From Gemmatimonadota bacterium (GTDB taxonomy: Bacteria > Gemmatimonadota > Gemmatimonadetes > Gemmatimonadales > Gemmatimonadaceae): DNA of 62,298 nt. The notes below the pieces were generated by a model that was not told the origin of the DNA, did no database searches, and saw only the letters and a list, made by a program, of their open reading frames with translations. Of this stretch, positions 8,333-16,870 are shown in pieces. The position numbers were made by a program, and so were the translations under genes. The stretch lies in the NCBI GenBank assembly GCA_028287285.1, contig JAQBPY010000369.1:1-62298 (forward strand), written 5' to 3'. Position 1 is the first letter of the stretch, and every line of letters starts with the position of its first letter.

Positions 8333-9421
8333 ATGCTCAAAGGCGTGAAAGTTCTTGATCTGAGCCGAGTGCTTGCAGGCCCGCTCTGTACAATGATGTT
8401 GGGCGACATGGGTGCGGACGTGCTCAAGATCGAGCGACCGGAGGGGGGCGATGAGACCCGGGGATGGGGCCCTCCATTCGATGCACGCGGCGAAAGCGCC
8501 TACTTTCTGAGCATCAACCGGAACAAGCTTGGCGCTGCCTTGGACCTCGATTCGGCGCAGGACCGCTCGGTGCTTGCCGGCCTGATGGCGGGGGCTGACG
8601 TCGTCGTGGAGAATTTCAGGCCCGGCGTCCTGGAAAAGCGTGGGCTCGACGCGGCGTCCGTCCGGGCGATGTACCCGGCGCTCATCTGGTGCACCATTGC
8701 CGGTTTTGCGCGTGAGCCCGGCCGGCCCGGCTACGACTTTGTCGTTCAGGCCGAGAGCGGGTGGATGTCCATTACGGGAGAGGCCGCGGGTGCGCCCATG
8801 AAGCACGGTGTGGCGCTGGTGGATGTCATGGCGGGCAAGGACGCCGCCATCGCGATTCTTGCGGCGCTCGTTGCGCGAGGCCGAACGGGGGAAGGTCGTG
8901 TCGTGACCGTTCACCTGGAAGAAACCGCCGAGGCCGCGCTCGTGAACGTTGCGCAGAATGCGCTCGTGTCGGGCAATGCGTCCAGGCGGTGGGGGAATGC
9001 GCATGCGAACCTCGTTCCGTATCAGTTGTTCGAGGCGGCGGACCGGGCCATCGTGATCGCCGTGGGCAGTGATGCCCAGTGGGTGGTGTGCGCGCGGGCG
9101 CTGGGGCTGGCGTCGTTGGCGGATGATCCCGAGTTGGCCACGAACGGCGGCCGGCTCGCGCATCGCGCGCGTCTCACGGCATTGCTCGCAGAGCGGATAC
9201 GCGAGCGGGCGGCGCATGAATGGAAGGCGGTGCTCGACGCTGTGGGCGTGCCCAATGGCGTGGTGCGCGGTGTGCTGGAGGTCCTCGAGAGCAGCGGAGG
9301 ATCGGCGCTCATGGGAATGCCGCCCAGCGTTCCCGGAACGATCAGGCGTGCCCCGCCGAGGCTCGGCGAGCATACGCAGGTTGTGCGCGCGAGTGGCTGG
9401 GATGCGTTCGACGTGAGCTAG
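8333..9421 (+). CDS. CaiB/BaiF family (family III) CoA transferase
   Basis: The 362 residues match family III CoA transferases, which move CoA between organic acids such as carnitine, formate/oxalate or methylacyl derivatives. Visible signatures are the N-terminal GVKVLDLSRVLAGPL, then ADVLKIERPEGGDETRGWGPP, the ENFRPG segment (residues 88-93) and the catalytic-region aspartate in GVALVDVMAGKDAA. The length is a little short of the usual 380-410 residues but both ends align. The substrate is not deducible. The ATG at 8333 follows an AT-rich region and has no strong ribosome site. The gene stands alone on the plus strand, 245 bases from the divergent phasin-like gene and about 190 bases before the sigma factor. 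Confidence 0.9.
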   Translation: MLKGVKVLDLSRVLAGPLCTMMLGDMGADVLKIERPEGGDETRGWGPPFDARGESAYFLSINRNKLGAALDLDSAQDRSVLAGLMAGADVVVENFRPGVLEKRGLDAASVRAMYPALIWCTIAGFAREPGRPGYDFVVQAESGWMSITGEAAGAPMKHGVALVDVMAGKDAAIAILAALVARGRTGEGRVVTVHLEETAEAALVNVAQNALVSGNASRRWGNAHANLVPYQLFEAADRAIVIAVGSDAQWVVCARALGLASLADDPELATNGGRLAHRARLTALLAERIRERAAHEWKAVLDAVGVPNGVVRGVLEVLESSGGSALMGMPPSVPGTIRRAPPRLGEHTQVVRASGWDAFDVS

Positions 9422-9615
9422 GTCAGACGGCGGGACGGCAGATGGCGGACGCAGACGGCGGACGGCAATTGAAAGTGGACAGTATTGAGGCCAGAGCACG
9501 GTCGCTGTTACGCCCCTCGGTTTCGGTTCGTCATCTGAACGTGACGACACGATATGCGACCCAGAGCGGGCTGTCTGCCCTGTCCCGAGCGCGAAATCTG
9601 CGTTACTCTATCGTC

Positions 9616-10182
9616 GTGAGGACGACGGAGCCGGAACTGCTCGTTGATCAGGACGACTCTGATCAGCGCATCATTCAGCGTGTGCTTGCGGGCGACCGCG
9701 AGGAATTCACCACGCTGATCACTCGGTACAGCGATCCGCTGTACCGACATGCGCTCTGCATGACGGGCAGTCCCGATGTGGCGGAAGACATTCTCCAGCT
9801 GTCGTTCATCAAGGCCTACCAGCATCTCGCGGAAGTTCGTGGCAGGTTCGATGCGTGGTGTTTCCGCATCGTCGCGAACGGCTGCAAGGATTGGCTCAAG
9901 AACATTCGTCGCAGTCATCTCAGCTACGAAGAGGACGACCAGCCCTCGCAGTTCGCGACGCCCGAAGAGGAGCTCGACCGCACGGAGCTCCGGACAGATC
10001 TCGACATTGCGCTCACCTCGCTGCCGCCGTCGCTGCGGGAGGCATTCGTGATGAAACACGTGGAAGGGCGGTCGTACGAGGAAATGGCAGATCTGCTGGG
10101 AACAACAGTCGGTGCGTTGAAGATGCGCGTCCATCGCGCACGGGAAGCACTGCAGGCCCTACTCGAGGAAAAATACGCGTAA
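9616..10182 (+). CDS. ECF-type RNA polymerase sigma factor
   Basis: This is a 188-residue extracytoplasmic-function sigma factor. Region 2 (residues 15-80) includes YRHALCMTGSPDVAEDILQ and the helix ending WCFRIVANGCKDWLK. Region 4 (about 125-180) includes LPPSLREAFVMKHVEGRSYEEMADLLGTTVGALKMRVHRAR, quoted here only as its well-known helix-turn-helix. It directs RNA polymerase to a stress or envelope regulon. The frame is open to 9220, but no good ribosome site or family homology supports those starts. I chose the GTG at 9616, which is possibly leaderless since TACTCT just upstream looks like a -10 element. An ATG at 9442 is the alternative. One base separates its stop from the next gene, a likely anti-sigma factor. 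Confidence 0.85.
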   Translation: MRTTEPELLVDQDDSDQRIIQRVLAGDREEFTTLITRYSDPLYRHALCMTGSPDVAEDILQLSFIKAYQHLAEVRGRFDAWCFRIVANGCKDWLKNIRRSHLSYEEDDQPSQFATPEEELDRTELRTDLDIALTSLPPSLREAFVMKHVEGRSYEEMADLLGTTVGALKMRVHRAREALQALLEEKYA

Positions 10183-10183
10183 C

Positions 10184-10603
10184 ATGTTTGACGATCTGAA
10201 CTCCGAGACCCAGGGCGAGGGTGAAAAGCGGGAGCGCACCGGCCGAAGCGAGCGTCCGCTCGCCGACCGCGAAGTGCCGCTCGCGCCGCCGAGCACCACG
10301 ATTGCCGCGGCCGTGCATGCATGGCTGGACGGCGAGACGCCCGAGCGCGATGCGCGCCGCGGCGAATGGTCGCGCGACGTGGATTTCTGGAAGAAGATGG
10401 ATTCGGACCTCGCACGTCGCCGGCGCATGCGGACGCCGGCGCACCTGCAGGCGCAGATCATGGCGGCCATCCCGCAGCACACCCCACAGGTGATCACCCC
10501 GTGGTGGCGCCGAGAGTTCGTCGTCACGCCGTCCGCCGCCATTGTCGCCGTCGTGACGCTCATGGCGGCGTCGGCATTTGCGACCGCGATGATCCTGCAC
10601 TAG
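10184..10603 (+). CDS. Putative membrane anti-sigma factor
   Basis: This 139-residue protein is encoded one base after the sigma factor. The N-terminal 105 residues are charged and cytoplasmic, including AVHAWLDGETPERDARR, which recalls the short helical sigma-binding region of anti-sigma factors. A single membrane helix follows near the C-terminus (about 113-135, VVTPSAAIVAVVTLMAASAFATAMI) with almost nothing outside. No zinc-binding HxxxCxxC motif is present. Coupling to the ECF sigma gene and the topology suggest that it holds the sigma factor at the membrane. This is inference from context, since the sequence itself does not match a named anti-sigma family. Confidence 0.65.
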   Translation: MFDDLNSETQGEGEKRERTGRSERPLADREVPLAPPSTTIAAAVHAWLDGETPERDARRGEWSRDVDFWKKMDSDLARRRRMRTPAHLQAQIMAAIPQHTPQVITPWWRREFVVTPSAAIVAVVTLMAASAFATAMILH

Positions 10604-10654
10604 CCGATACGGTTCAGTTAGCTGTCACCTGCAAAGGTGAAGGGATAACTGGGC

Positions 10655-10717
10655 TTTGTCGTCCTGAGCGCAGCGAAGGACCTGCTCTTCCGCCAGGAAC
10701 CCAGCTCCTTCGACAAA
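10655..10717. repeat. Dispersed REP-like imperfect inverted repeat
   Basis: The arms TTTGTCG and CGACAAA, with AAGGA and TCCTT inside, enclose the sequence CCTGAGCGCAGCGAAGGACC. It lies between the anti-sigma gene and the secreted repeat protein. The style (CCTGAGCG...CGAAGGA) resembles dispersed intergenic palindromes known from many GC-rich genomes and is related in layout to the repeats at 12601 and 34686. Confidence 0.5.
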
Positions 10718-10806
10718 TCCGCTGGTCGAGGCACAGCTTTCGCCTTTGGGGTATTGAGACGTGTGCGGGATCTCCTTGCACGCAGCCTCAACCACGGGAG
10801 AAAGCC

Positions 10807-11589
10807 ATGTTTGCTACATCGTTCGTGCGGCGCAGTCTCGGTGTCCTCGCCCTTACGCTTCCCCTTGCTGCTCACGCGCAGGAGACGCCGCTGTTCACCT
10901 GGAGCGGGCGAGTCGACCGGGCAGTCCGCCTCACCGTGCAGGGATCACAGGTTTCGAACAGCGCCGAGCAGAACATGCAGACGCGGGGCCGGTTCTCCGA
11001 CGTCCGCGGACTGCCGCGTGAAGAAGGAACTGTGCGCGTGAGCACGGACAGAGGCCGCGGCACCGCATCGGTCATTCAGCAGCCCTCGGCCTCCAACGGC
11101 TACACCGCGCTCATCGTGATCGAGGACAACGACGGTGGTGCGGACAACTATCGCGTGACGGCGTATTTCATGCCGAGCAATGCGCGTGGAGCGTATGGTG
11201 ACCGGGGCCGCGGACGCAATGCCGACCGCAATCGCGACGGCATTCCGGACCGCATGGAGCGGCGCGACGACCGCCGGCAGGGGCAGTCGCGTGGCCCAAT
11301 GCTCAACTGGAGCGGTGACGTGGACGGAGAAGTGCAACTCGTGTGGCGCCAGAACGGGGTCAACCAGCGCGTGATGAGCGGCGCCGCGCCGCGCGTGCAG
11401 AACAACCGGGTCACGGGCGAGATGTCATCGTCGCAATATGGGCAGCTCAATGTGAGCGTCCGCGAAGGCCGTGGCCGCGTGGAGGTGATCCAGCAGCCCA
11501 GCGCGCAGAATCGCTATACGGGCATCATTCGTATCGTTGACCCACAGGCCGGCTACGGCCACTACGTCCTCGACGCGACGTGGCAGTAG
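10807..11589 (+). CDS. Secreted protein with two homologous repeats
   Basis: The protein is 260 residues with a clear signal peptide (MFATSFVRRS, hydrophobic core, cut after AHAQ). The mature part is an internal duplication. TWSGRVDRAVRLTVQG and VIQQPSASNGYTALI in the first half match NWSGDVDGEVQLVWRQNG and VIQQPSAQNRYTGII in the second. A basic Arg/Asp-rich linker (GDRGRGRNADRNRDG) joins the halves. I do not recognise the family; each half looks like a small beta-rich domain. The start ATG at 10807 has GGGAG just upstream. It follows the sigma/anti-sigma pair by 200 bases and could be a target of that sigma factor, but I see no shared promoter to prove it. Confidence 0.75.
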   Translation: MFATSFVRRSLGVLALTLPLAAHAQETPLFTWSGRVDRAVRLTVQGSQVSNSAEQNMQTRGRFSDVRGLPREEGTVRVSTDRGRGTASVIQQPSASNGYTALIVIEDNDGGADNYRVTAYFMPSNARGAYGDRGRGRNADRNRDGIPDRMERRDDRRQGQSRGPMLNWSGDVDGEVQLVWRQNGVNQRVMSGAAPRVQNNRVTGEMSSSQYGQLNVSVREGRGRVEVIQQPSAQNRYTGIIRIVDPQAGYGHYVLDATWQ

Positions 11590-11710
11590 GGATTGTCGTG
11601 CGCAGCGCCGCGAGATGAACACCCTCTCTTGATGCTGCGCACTACAACCGGCGAATGTCCACCAACTACATCTCCGGGCAGGTGGTGACGGTGGGCGAAG
11701 GCATCACCTT

Positions 11711-12580
11711 TTGAAGCGAATGATCCTCGCCATGCTGCTGCTCGTCGCGGGCGGCGCACAGGCACAGATGGCCCGAAAGGTGTTCCTGAGTGCAGCCGGC
11801 TCGCGTGACTTCCTCATCTACCGGCCGGCCAACTTTCCGGCGAGGGCGGAGGATCGCTCGCTCGTGGTGATGCTCCATGGCTGCGCGCAGAATGCCGACG
11901 ACTTCGCGCGCGGCACGAGGATGAATGCAGCGGCTGACACGCATGGCTTTCTGGTGATCTATCCCGAGCAGACAGCGGCGGCGAATGCCACGAAGTGCTG
12001 GAACTGGTTCGTGCCGGAGCAATCCACGCGCGACCACGGCGAGGTGGCGCTGCTTGCGGCATTGATCGATTCCGTCGCGTTTGCCGAAGGTGTGCCGGAA
12101 AAACACGTGTCGCTCGTGGGCTTGTCGGCCGGCGCGTCGATGGCCGCGAATCTCGCCATTGCATACCCGGAGCGGTATGCCGCATTGGGATTGCACTCTG
12201 GTATCCCGGCTCTCGCCGCCAGGGACCTCATGAGTGCGTTCGCAGCAACGAAGAATGGGTTTGGCGAGGGTGCCGCGCTTGGCGCGGCGGCGTGGACGGC
12301 GATGGGACACTACGCTCGGCCCATACCGGTCTTCGCGGTGCAGGGCGCCGACGACAAGGTCGTGTCGCCCACCAACCTGACGATCACCGTAGCACAGTGG
12401 ACGGCAATCAATGGGCACGCCAGCAACCGGAAAGTACCGGTGGAGTCGCAGCTGTTCCCCGGCATTGGCCACGGCTGGAGTGGCGGCGCCGCCGAGGGGT
12501 CATTTACGGCGCCTGGTGGTCCGGACGCGACCGGCCTGATCGTAAACTTTCTTGTGCAAACGGGCGCAATCATCCACTAG
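11711..12580 (+). CDS. Secreted PHB-depolymerase-type esterase
   Basis: This 289-residue alpha/beta hydrolase is of the esterase/PHB depolymerase (LpqC) type, which cleaves polyhydroxybutyrate, feruloyl or acetyl esters. It has a signal peptide (MKRMILAMLLLVAGG, cut after AQAQ). Motifs are the oxyanion region VVMLHGCAQNADDFA, the conserved CWNWF segment, the nucleophile serine in VGLSAGASMAA, the acid in QGADDKVVSP and the catalytic histidine in FPGIGHGWSGG. The triad is complete. The TTG at 11711 gives a good signal peptide and has GAAGG upstream; the ATG at 11720 is the alternative. It converges on the membrane protein gene at 12856 across a repeat-rich 275-base gap. A link with the phasin-like gene at 7365 is possible but speculative. 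Confidence 0.88.
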   Translation: MKRMILAMLLLVAGGAQAQMARKVFLSAAGSRDFLIYRPANFPARAEDRSLVVMLHGCAQNADDFARGTRMNAAADTHGFLVIYPEQTAAANATKCWNWFVPEQSTRDHGEVALLAALIDSVAFAEGVPEKHVSLVGLSAGASMAANLAIAYPERYAALGLHSGIPALAARDLMSAFAATKNGFGEGAALGAAAWTAMGHYARPIPVFAVQGADDKVVSPTNLTITVAQWTAINGHASNRKVPVESQLFPGIGHGWSGGAAEGSFTAPGGPDATGLIVNFLVQTGAIIH

Positions 12581-12600
12581 GGGCAATGCTGTTCAGTGAG

Positions 12601-12697
12601 CTGTCATCCCGCAGGAGCGAGCTATACTTTCCGCACCCGAATTCCCCAGGATGGGACAGCAGCTCCCGACAGTCGCTTCGCTCCTGCGGGATGACAG
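12601..12697. repeat. Perfect 20-bp inverted repeat, dispersed-repeat family
   Basis: The left arm CTGTCATCCCGCAGGAGCGA at 12601-12620 is the exact reverse complement of 12678-12697, with 57 bases between. It sits between two convergent genes and could stop transcription in both directions. The same core words recur at 34716-34860. Confidence 0.75.
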
Positions 12698-12803
12698 TCT
12701 AAAGTATTCTTGTATTCTTGCGAGATGACAGTCTAAAGCATTCTTGTATTCTTGCGAGATGACAGTCTAAAGCATTCTTGTATTCTTGCGGGACGACAGT
12801 CTA
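12685..12803. repeat. 34-bp tandem repeat, about 3.5 copies
   Basis: Copies begin at 12685, 12719, 12753 and 12787 (last one partial). The unit starts TGCGRGATGACAGTCTAAAG and continues YATTCTTGTATTCT. Copies two and three are identical, and the others differ by one or two bases. There are no spacers, so this is not CRISPR. It grows out of the right arm of the inverted repeat. Confidence 0.85.
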
Positions 12804-12855
12804 CAACGAGCGGTTGACGGCACGTCATCGATCAACCTTGGAATCGGCGCAACGG

Positions 12856-13422
12856 CTAGCGGAGCTCCAGTGCCGACGACACGATGAATGACAGGAAGAT
12901 CGCTCCCACCAGCAACGAGATGGTCGCATGATACCACGGCTTCTTCGTCGCACCCATCGAGGCGACGAGGACCGCCGATATCAGGTTGCTGAATGCTCCG
13001 AGGTCGAGGAATGAGCCGGCCGTCACCCCGCGGCGGATGCCGTCCAGCGCCGGACTCACCGCCAGCACGCCAAACAGCCACGCACTGTTCTCGTAGTAGT
13101 AGCGGCGCAGGTCGATGACGTCCTGACCGCGCTCGCTGTCGTCGGGCAACACGAAGGCCGCCGCCAGATACATCGTGACGGGGCTCATCAGCAGGAACAG
13201 GAAGTAGAAGAAGTTCCACTTTACCGTGGTGCGCAGCGCGAAGATCGCCCACCACCACTCGATGAGGCTGATGAAGATGAGCACGAACCACAGCGCGGGC
13301 AGCCAGTACATGCGCACGCGCGCGCGGACCTGGACGAGCGCATGAGCGGTCGTCAGCAGGTGCGCAATTCCGAGCCCGATGACAATGGAGACCAGGACGG
13401 TGAGGTGTTCGAACGGCGTCAT
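12856..13422 (-). CDS. Hypothetical multi-pass membrane protein
   Basis: This 188-residue protein is mostly hydrophobic, with about five or six membrane helices: residues 8-28 (VLVSIVIGLGIAHLLTTA), 38-58 (MYWLPALWFVLIFISLI), 70-92 (FFYFLFLLMSPVTMYLAAAF), a segment near 118-130, and 150-185 in one or two passes. The opening MTPFEHLTVLVSIVIGLGIAHLL resembles small unclassified integral membrane proteins in soil bacteria. No catalytic residues are evident. The frame extends upstream to 13572, but I chose the ATG at 13422, where the first helix begins. No ribosome site is obvious there. The divergent 230-base region upstream is shared with the vWA operon. Function is unknown. Confidence 0.7.
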   Translation of the reverse strand: MTPFEHLTVLVSIVIGLGIAHLLTTAHALVQVRARVRMYWLPALWFVLIFISLIEWWWAIFALRTTVKWNFFYFLFLLMSPVTMYLAAAFVLPDDSERGQDVIDLRRYYYENSAWLFGVLAVSPALDGIRRGVTAGSFLDLGAFSNLISAVLVASMGATKKPWYHATISLLVGAIFLSFIVSSALELR

Positions 13423-13652
13423 TGAGGCGGGGGGCGGGATCATCGCGGACGGCGCAGGTATACTGCGAGCGCCAATATCGTCCAGCAATCGTGCCGTGGC
13501 GACATCCCGGGACGCAAGCCATTTTGCAGCATGAAGGTGTCGAACCATTGAGCGTCGAGGTGCGTAGAACAACAGCGCGCCTTTCCTGCCGCCCTGACTG
13601 TCCCGGTCAGGGGCATCGCGCGCCCGTGCACGTTACCGCGCCTGGAGCCTGA

Positions 13653-15953
13653 TTGGGAGCAGCACTCGACGCCGTCGTCACGTTCCTGTTCAAGTATCCA
13701 CCCCGCGTCTTCCAGCGCGGGGAATTGGTGCTGGCTCCTGTCATTCCCGCGCTGCTCATCGGGCTGGCCATCATCGCGGCGATCACGCTGGTCGCCGTCG
13801 CCTACAGCCGCATCAGAAAGGTCAGGCTGGCCGATCGCATTACCCTCGGCGTCCTTCGCGGCGTTGCCGTGGCGCTGCTGCTCGCGTGCCTCCTGCGGCC
13901 TACGGTAGTTTTGTCGAGCGCGGTGAACCAGCGCAACGTGCTTGCCGTCGTCCTCGACGATTCGCGAAGCATGCGCCTTCGCGACGTCGGCGATACCACG
14001 CGCCTCGCCGCCGTGCAGCGCGCCTTTGCCGATTCGAGCGATCTCATGCGCCGTTTCGGAAAGCGTTTCGCGTTGCGGGTGTTTCACTTCTCGGCCGATG
14101 CAGCGCCCACGTCGGGTGCGGCATCGCTCGTGGGCAGTGGAACGCGCACGGATCTCGCCGCGGCCCTCGACATCACGCGTGAGGATCTCGCCGGCATGCC
14201 CCTCGCCGGAATGGTCGTCGTTACCGATGGGGCTGACAACGGCGGCGGAGATCTCGCGTCGTCGCTGCTGGCGCTGCGGGCCCGGCGGGTGCCGGTGTAC
14301 ACCGTGGGCGTGGGACAGGAGCGCTTCGCGCGTGATGTCGCCGTCGAGCGTGTCACGGCGCCGGCGAATGTCCTTGCCGGCTCCACCGTGCTGATCGACG
14401 CTGCCATCGGGGTTCGTGGCGCGCGCGGCGAAACGACCACCATCACGGTGGAAGCGAACGATCGCATCATGGCATCGGAGGACATCAAGCTTCCCGATGC
14501 CGGCGACGTCACGCGTGTTCGTCTTCGTGTGCCGCCCATGGCGCCAGGCACCTATCGTCTCACGGTAAAGGCCAAGCCCATTTCCGGCGAGACCGTCACC
14601 GAGAACAACGCATACCATTCCGTGCTCGAGGTGCGGCCCGGCCCTGTCCGCATTCTCTATCTCGAAGGCGAGCCGCGCTCGGAATTCGTGTTCCTGCGCC
14701 GAGCGGTGGCAGCGGACAGCGCGCTGCAGGTCGTCGGCCTGATGCGGAGCGCCGACCGGAAGTTCCTTCGCCTCGGCGTGCGGGACAGCGCCGAGTTGAT
14801 TGGTGGTTTTCCGGTGAAGCGCGCAGAGCTGTTCAGCTTCCGCGCGATCATCCTGGGCAGCATCGAATCGTCATTCTTCAGCGGTGACCAACTGCGCATG
14901 CTCGCGGAATTCGTGAGCCAGCGCGGTGGAACGCTGCTCGCACTTGGCGGACGTTCATCATTCTCCGAAGGCGGTTATGCCAATACGCCCATGGCAGAAG
15001 TGCTGCCCGTGGCACTCGAGCGCGCGGGCCGCGACACCAACGCGCCCACGATCACGCTGAAGATTCGCCCTACGTCCGAGGGGCTCACGCACGCGGCACT
15101 CCAGTTGCGGAACAGCGATGCGGCAAACACGGCCCGTTGGGATTCTCTTCCGCCGCTCACCTCTGTGAATCAGCTGGGACCATTGCGCGCCGGTGCCACC
15201 GTGCTGCTCACCGGACGCGACACCGTGTCGGGTGCGAGCAAGGCCGATGTTCCTCTGCTCGCCTATCAGCACTATGGGCGGGGAATGGGGGTAGTACTCG
15301 GAGTGCAGGATACATGGCTGTGGCGAATGCATGCGAGCATGCCTGTCGAAGATGTCACGCATGCAACACTCTGGAGGCAGATGCTGCGCTGGGCGGTGGA
15401 AGGTGTGCCCGATCAGGTGGAGATCTCGGCAACTCCCGCGCGCGTCGGGCCGGGAGAGCCGGTCGTGCTGCGCGCGCACGTGGCGGACTCCGCGTTCATG
15501 GACGTGAACGACGCGTCGGTGGTGGCAAAGGTGACGACACCGTCCGGACGCATCGTGGACGTCCCGATGGAATGGTCGCTCAAGGAAGATGGCTCGTACA
15601 CCGGCCGCTTCATCACCGAAGAGACGGGCGTATATGGCCTCTCGGCCGAATCGCGCCGTGGCCGGGATACGACGCGGTCTGTTGCAGGTTCGCTGCTCGC
15701 CGATGACCAGGGCGCAGACGTGGAGCAGGCGGAGCTCCGCACGCCGCTGCTCAAGCGCATCGCGCGTGAAACGGGCGGCAAGTACTATCCGCTCGCCGAT
15801 ACCGGGCATCTGCCGGACGACGTCGTCTTTACCGAAGCGGGCGTGACGGTGCGTGAAGCGCACGACCTGTGGGACATGCCCATCGTGTTCATCGTGCTGG
15901 CAACGCTCCTCGCGGCAGAATGGATATTTCGCCGGCGCCGGGGGCTCGCATGA
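13653..15953 (+). CDS. Membrane-anchored vWA and class I glutamine amidotransferase-like protein
   Basis: The protein is 766 residues. Two membrane helices lie at the N-terminus (about 28-50 and 62-85). A von Willebrand A-like domain follows with the metal-site motif DDSRSM and the strand GMVVVTDGADN. An Ig-like stretch comes next, then a flavodoxin/glutamine-amidotransferase-like domain (VRILYLEGEPRSEFVFLRRA ... GTLLALGGRSSFSEGG). A last membrane helix near the end (PIVFIVLATLLAAEWIF) is followed by RRRRG. No nucleophile cysteine is apparent in the amidotransferase-like part, as is usual for this membrane family. The start is TTG at 13653 with GGAG upstream. It is the first gene of a 13-kb operon with MoxR and DUF58 genes, and its stop overlaps the next start (ATGA). 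The job is probably periplasmic or membrane protein assembly. Confidence 0.82.
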   Translation: MGAALDAVVTFLFKYPPRVFQRGELVLAPVIPALLIGLAIIAAITLVAVAYSRIRKVRLADRITLGVLRGVAVALLLACLLRPTVVLSSAVNQRNVLAVVLDDSRSMRLRDVGDTTRLAAVQRAFADSSDLMRRFGKRFALRVFHFSADAAPTSGAASLVGSGTRTDLAAALDITREDLAGMPLAGMVVVTDGADNGGGDLASSLLALRARRVPVYTVGVGQERFARDVAVERVTAPANVLAGSTVLIDAAIGVRGARGETTTITVEANDRIMASEDIKLPDAGDVTRVRLRVPPMAPGTYRLTVKAKPISGETVTENNAYHSVLEVRPGPVRILYLEGEPRSEFVFLRRAVAADSALQVVGLMRSADRKFLRLGVRDSAELIGGFPVKRAELFSFRAIILGSIESSFFSGDQLRMLAEFVSQRGGTLLALGGRSSFSEGGYANTPMAEVLPVALERAGRDTNAPTITLKIRPTSEGLTHAALQLRNSDAANTARWDSLPPLTSVNQLGPLRAGATVLLTGRDTVSGASKADVPLLAYQHYGRGMGVVLGVQDTWLWRMHASMPVEDVTHATLWRQMLRWAVEGVPDQVEISATPARVGPGEPVVLRAHVADSAFMDVNDASVVAKVTTPSGRIVDVPMEWSLKEDGSYTGRFITEETGVYGLSAESRRGRDTTRSVAGSLLADDQGADVEQAELRTPLLKRIARETGGKYYPLADTGHLPDDVVFTEAGVTVREAHDLWDMPIVFIVLATLLAAEWIFRRRRGLA

Positions 15954-16870
15954 AGCGGCTGCTCGTCGCGCTGCTGCTCGCCGCTGCACCGGTGGCGCAC
16001 GCGCAGAAGGTTCACCTGCTGATCATCACCGGTCTTGCAGGCGAGCCACAGTATGGCACCGCGTTTCGCGCCGAAGCGGCACTGCTCGCCGACAGCGCGC
16101 GCAAGCGCTGGGGTGTTGCCGACTCGAGCCTCATCGTGCTTGGCGAAGATCCAGCGGCAGATCCGAAACACATTACCGGCCATTCGACACGCGAAGAAGT
16201 TGCCAGGGCGTTTCTTCAACTGACCAAACGGGTGGTGGCTGGTGACGTGGTGCTCGTGTTCCTGAACGGGCATGGTGCGGGCGAGGGAGTCGCGTCCCGC
16301 GTCAACCTGCCCGGTCCCGATCCCACCGCGGGCGACTTCGCGACGTGGATTGCCGGTTTCACCGCGCAGACCGTGGTGTTCGTGAATGCGGCGAGCGGCA
16401 GCGGAGACTTCACCGGGGTGCTCGCGGGGCGGGGACGTGTCATCGTCACGGCAACAAGGACCGCCCTCGAGCGCAACGAAGTACAGTTCGCGCGTCCGTT
16501 CGTGGTTGGACTGACCGGCGCGGCCGATACAGATAAAGACGACAGAGTTTCTGTACTGGAGGCAGTCGACTACGCAAAGAAGGAGATCGCGCGACTTTAC
16601 GACGCCGACAAGCGGATGTTGACGGAACATGCCGTGGTCACGGATACGGCGCTCGCCCGGAGCGTGACCTTTGGCGCGCCGCGTGCGGCGGCGGATCCAC
16701 GGGTGCTCGCGCTGATAGCGGAACGTCAACAACTGGAAGCGCAGGTTGCGGCGCTGCGCGGCAGGAAGGCGACGACTGATTCAACCACATATTCGGCGGA
16801 GCTCGAGCGATTGCTGTTGCTCATGGCCGAGAAGTCGCAGGCGATCCGGACGGCCGGAGGGAAGCCGTGA
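15950..16870 (+). CDS. Caspase/legumain-fold protein lacking the catalytic cysteine
   Basis: This 306-residue exported protein has a signal peptide cut after AHAQ. The fold follows the C13/C14 cysteine-peptidase pattern: LLIITGLAGEPQYG at the first strand, the histidine strand VVLVFLNGHGAGEG, and the strand that normally ends in the catalytic Cys, here VVFVNAASGSGDF with Ala instead of Cys. The later block TDKDDRVSVLEAVDYAKKEI is typical of such C13-like proteins. A predicted coiled coil (ALIAERQQLEAQVAALRGRK) closes the protein. Because the cysteine is absent, it is probably a binding or scaffold protein rather than a protease. Both ends overlap neighbouring genes by four bases, so it is translated as part of the vWA/MoxR operon. 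Confidence 0.8.
   Translation: MKRLLVALLLAAAPVAHAQKVHLLIITGLAGEPQYGTAFRAEAALLADSARKRWGVADSSLIVLGEDPAADPKHITGHSTREEVARAFLQLTKRVVAGDVVLVFLNGHGAGEGVASRVNLPGPDPTAGDFATWIAGFTAQTVVFVNAASGSGDFTGVLAGRGRVIVTATRTALERNEVQFARPFVVGLTGAADTDKDDRVSVLEAVDYAKKEIARLYDADKRMLTEHAVVTDTALARSVTFGAPRAAADPRVLALIAERQQLEAQVAALRGRKATTDSTTYSAELERLLLLMAEKSQAIRTAGGKP

Noticed and set aside
8318..9550. Long open frame on the minus strand (about 410 codons)
   Set aside because: It is antisense to the family III CoA transferase, which has clear motifs. Long shadow frames are normal at this GC content.
12685..12803. Possible CRISPR array
   Set aside because: The repeats are directly adjacent with a 34-bp period and no spacers, and no cas genes lie in the window.
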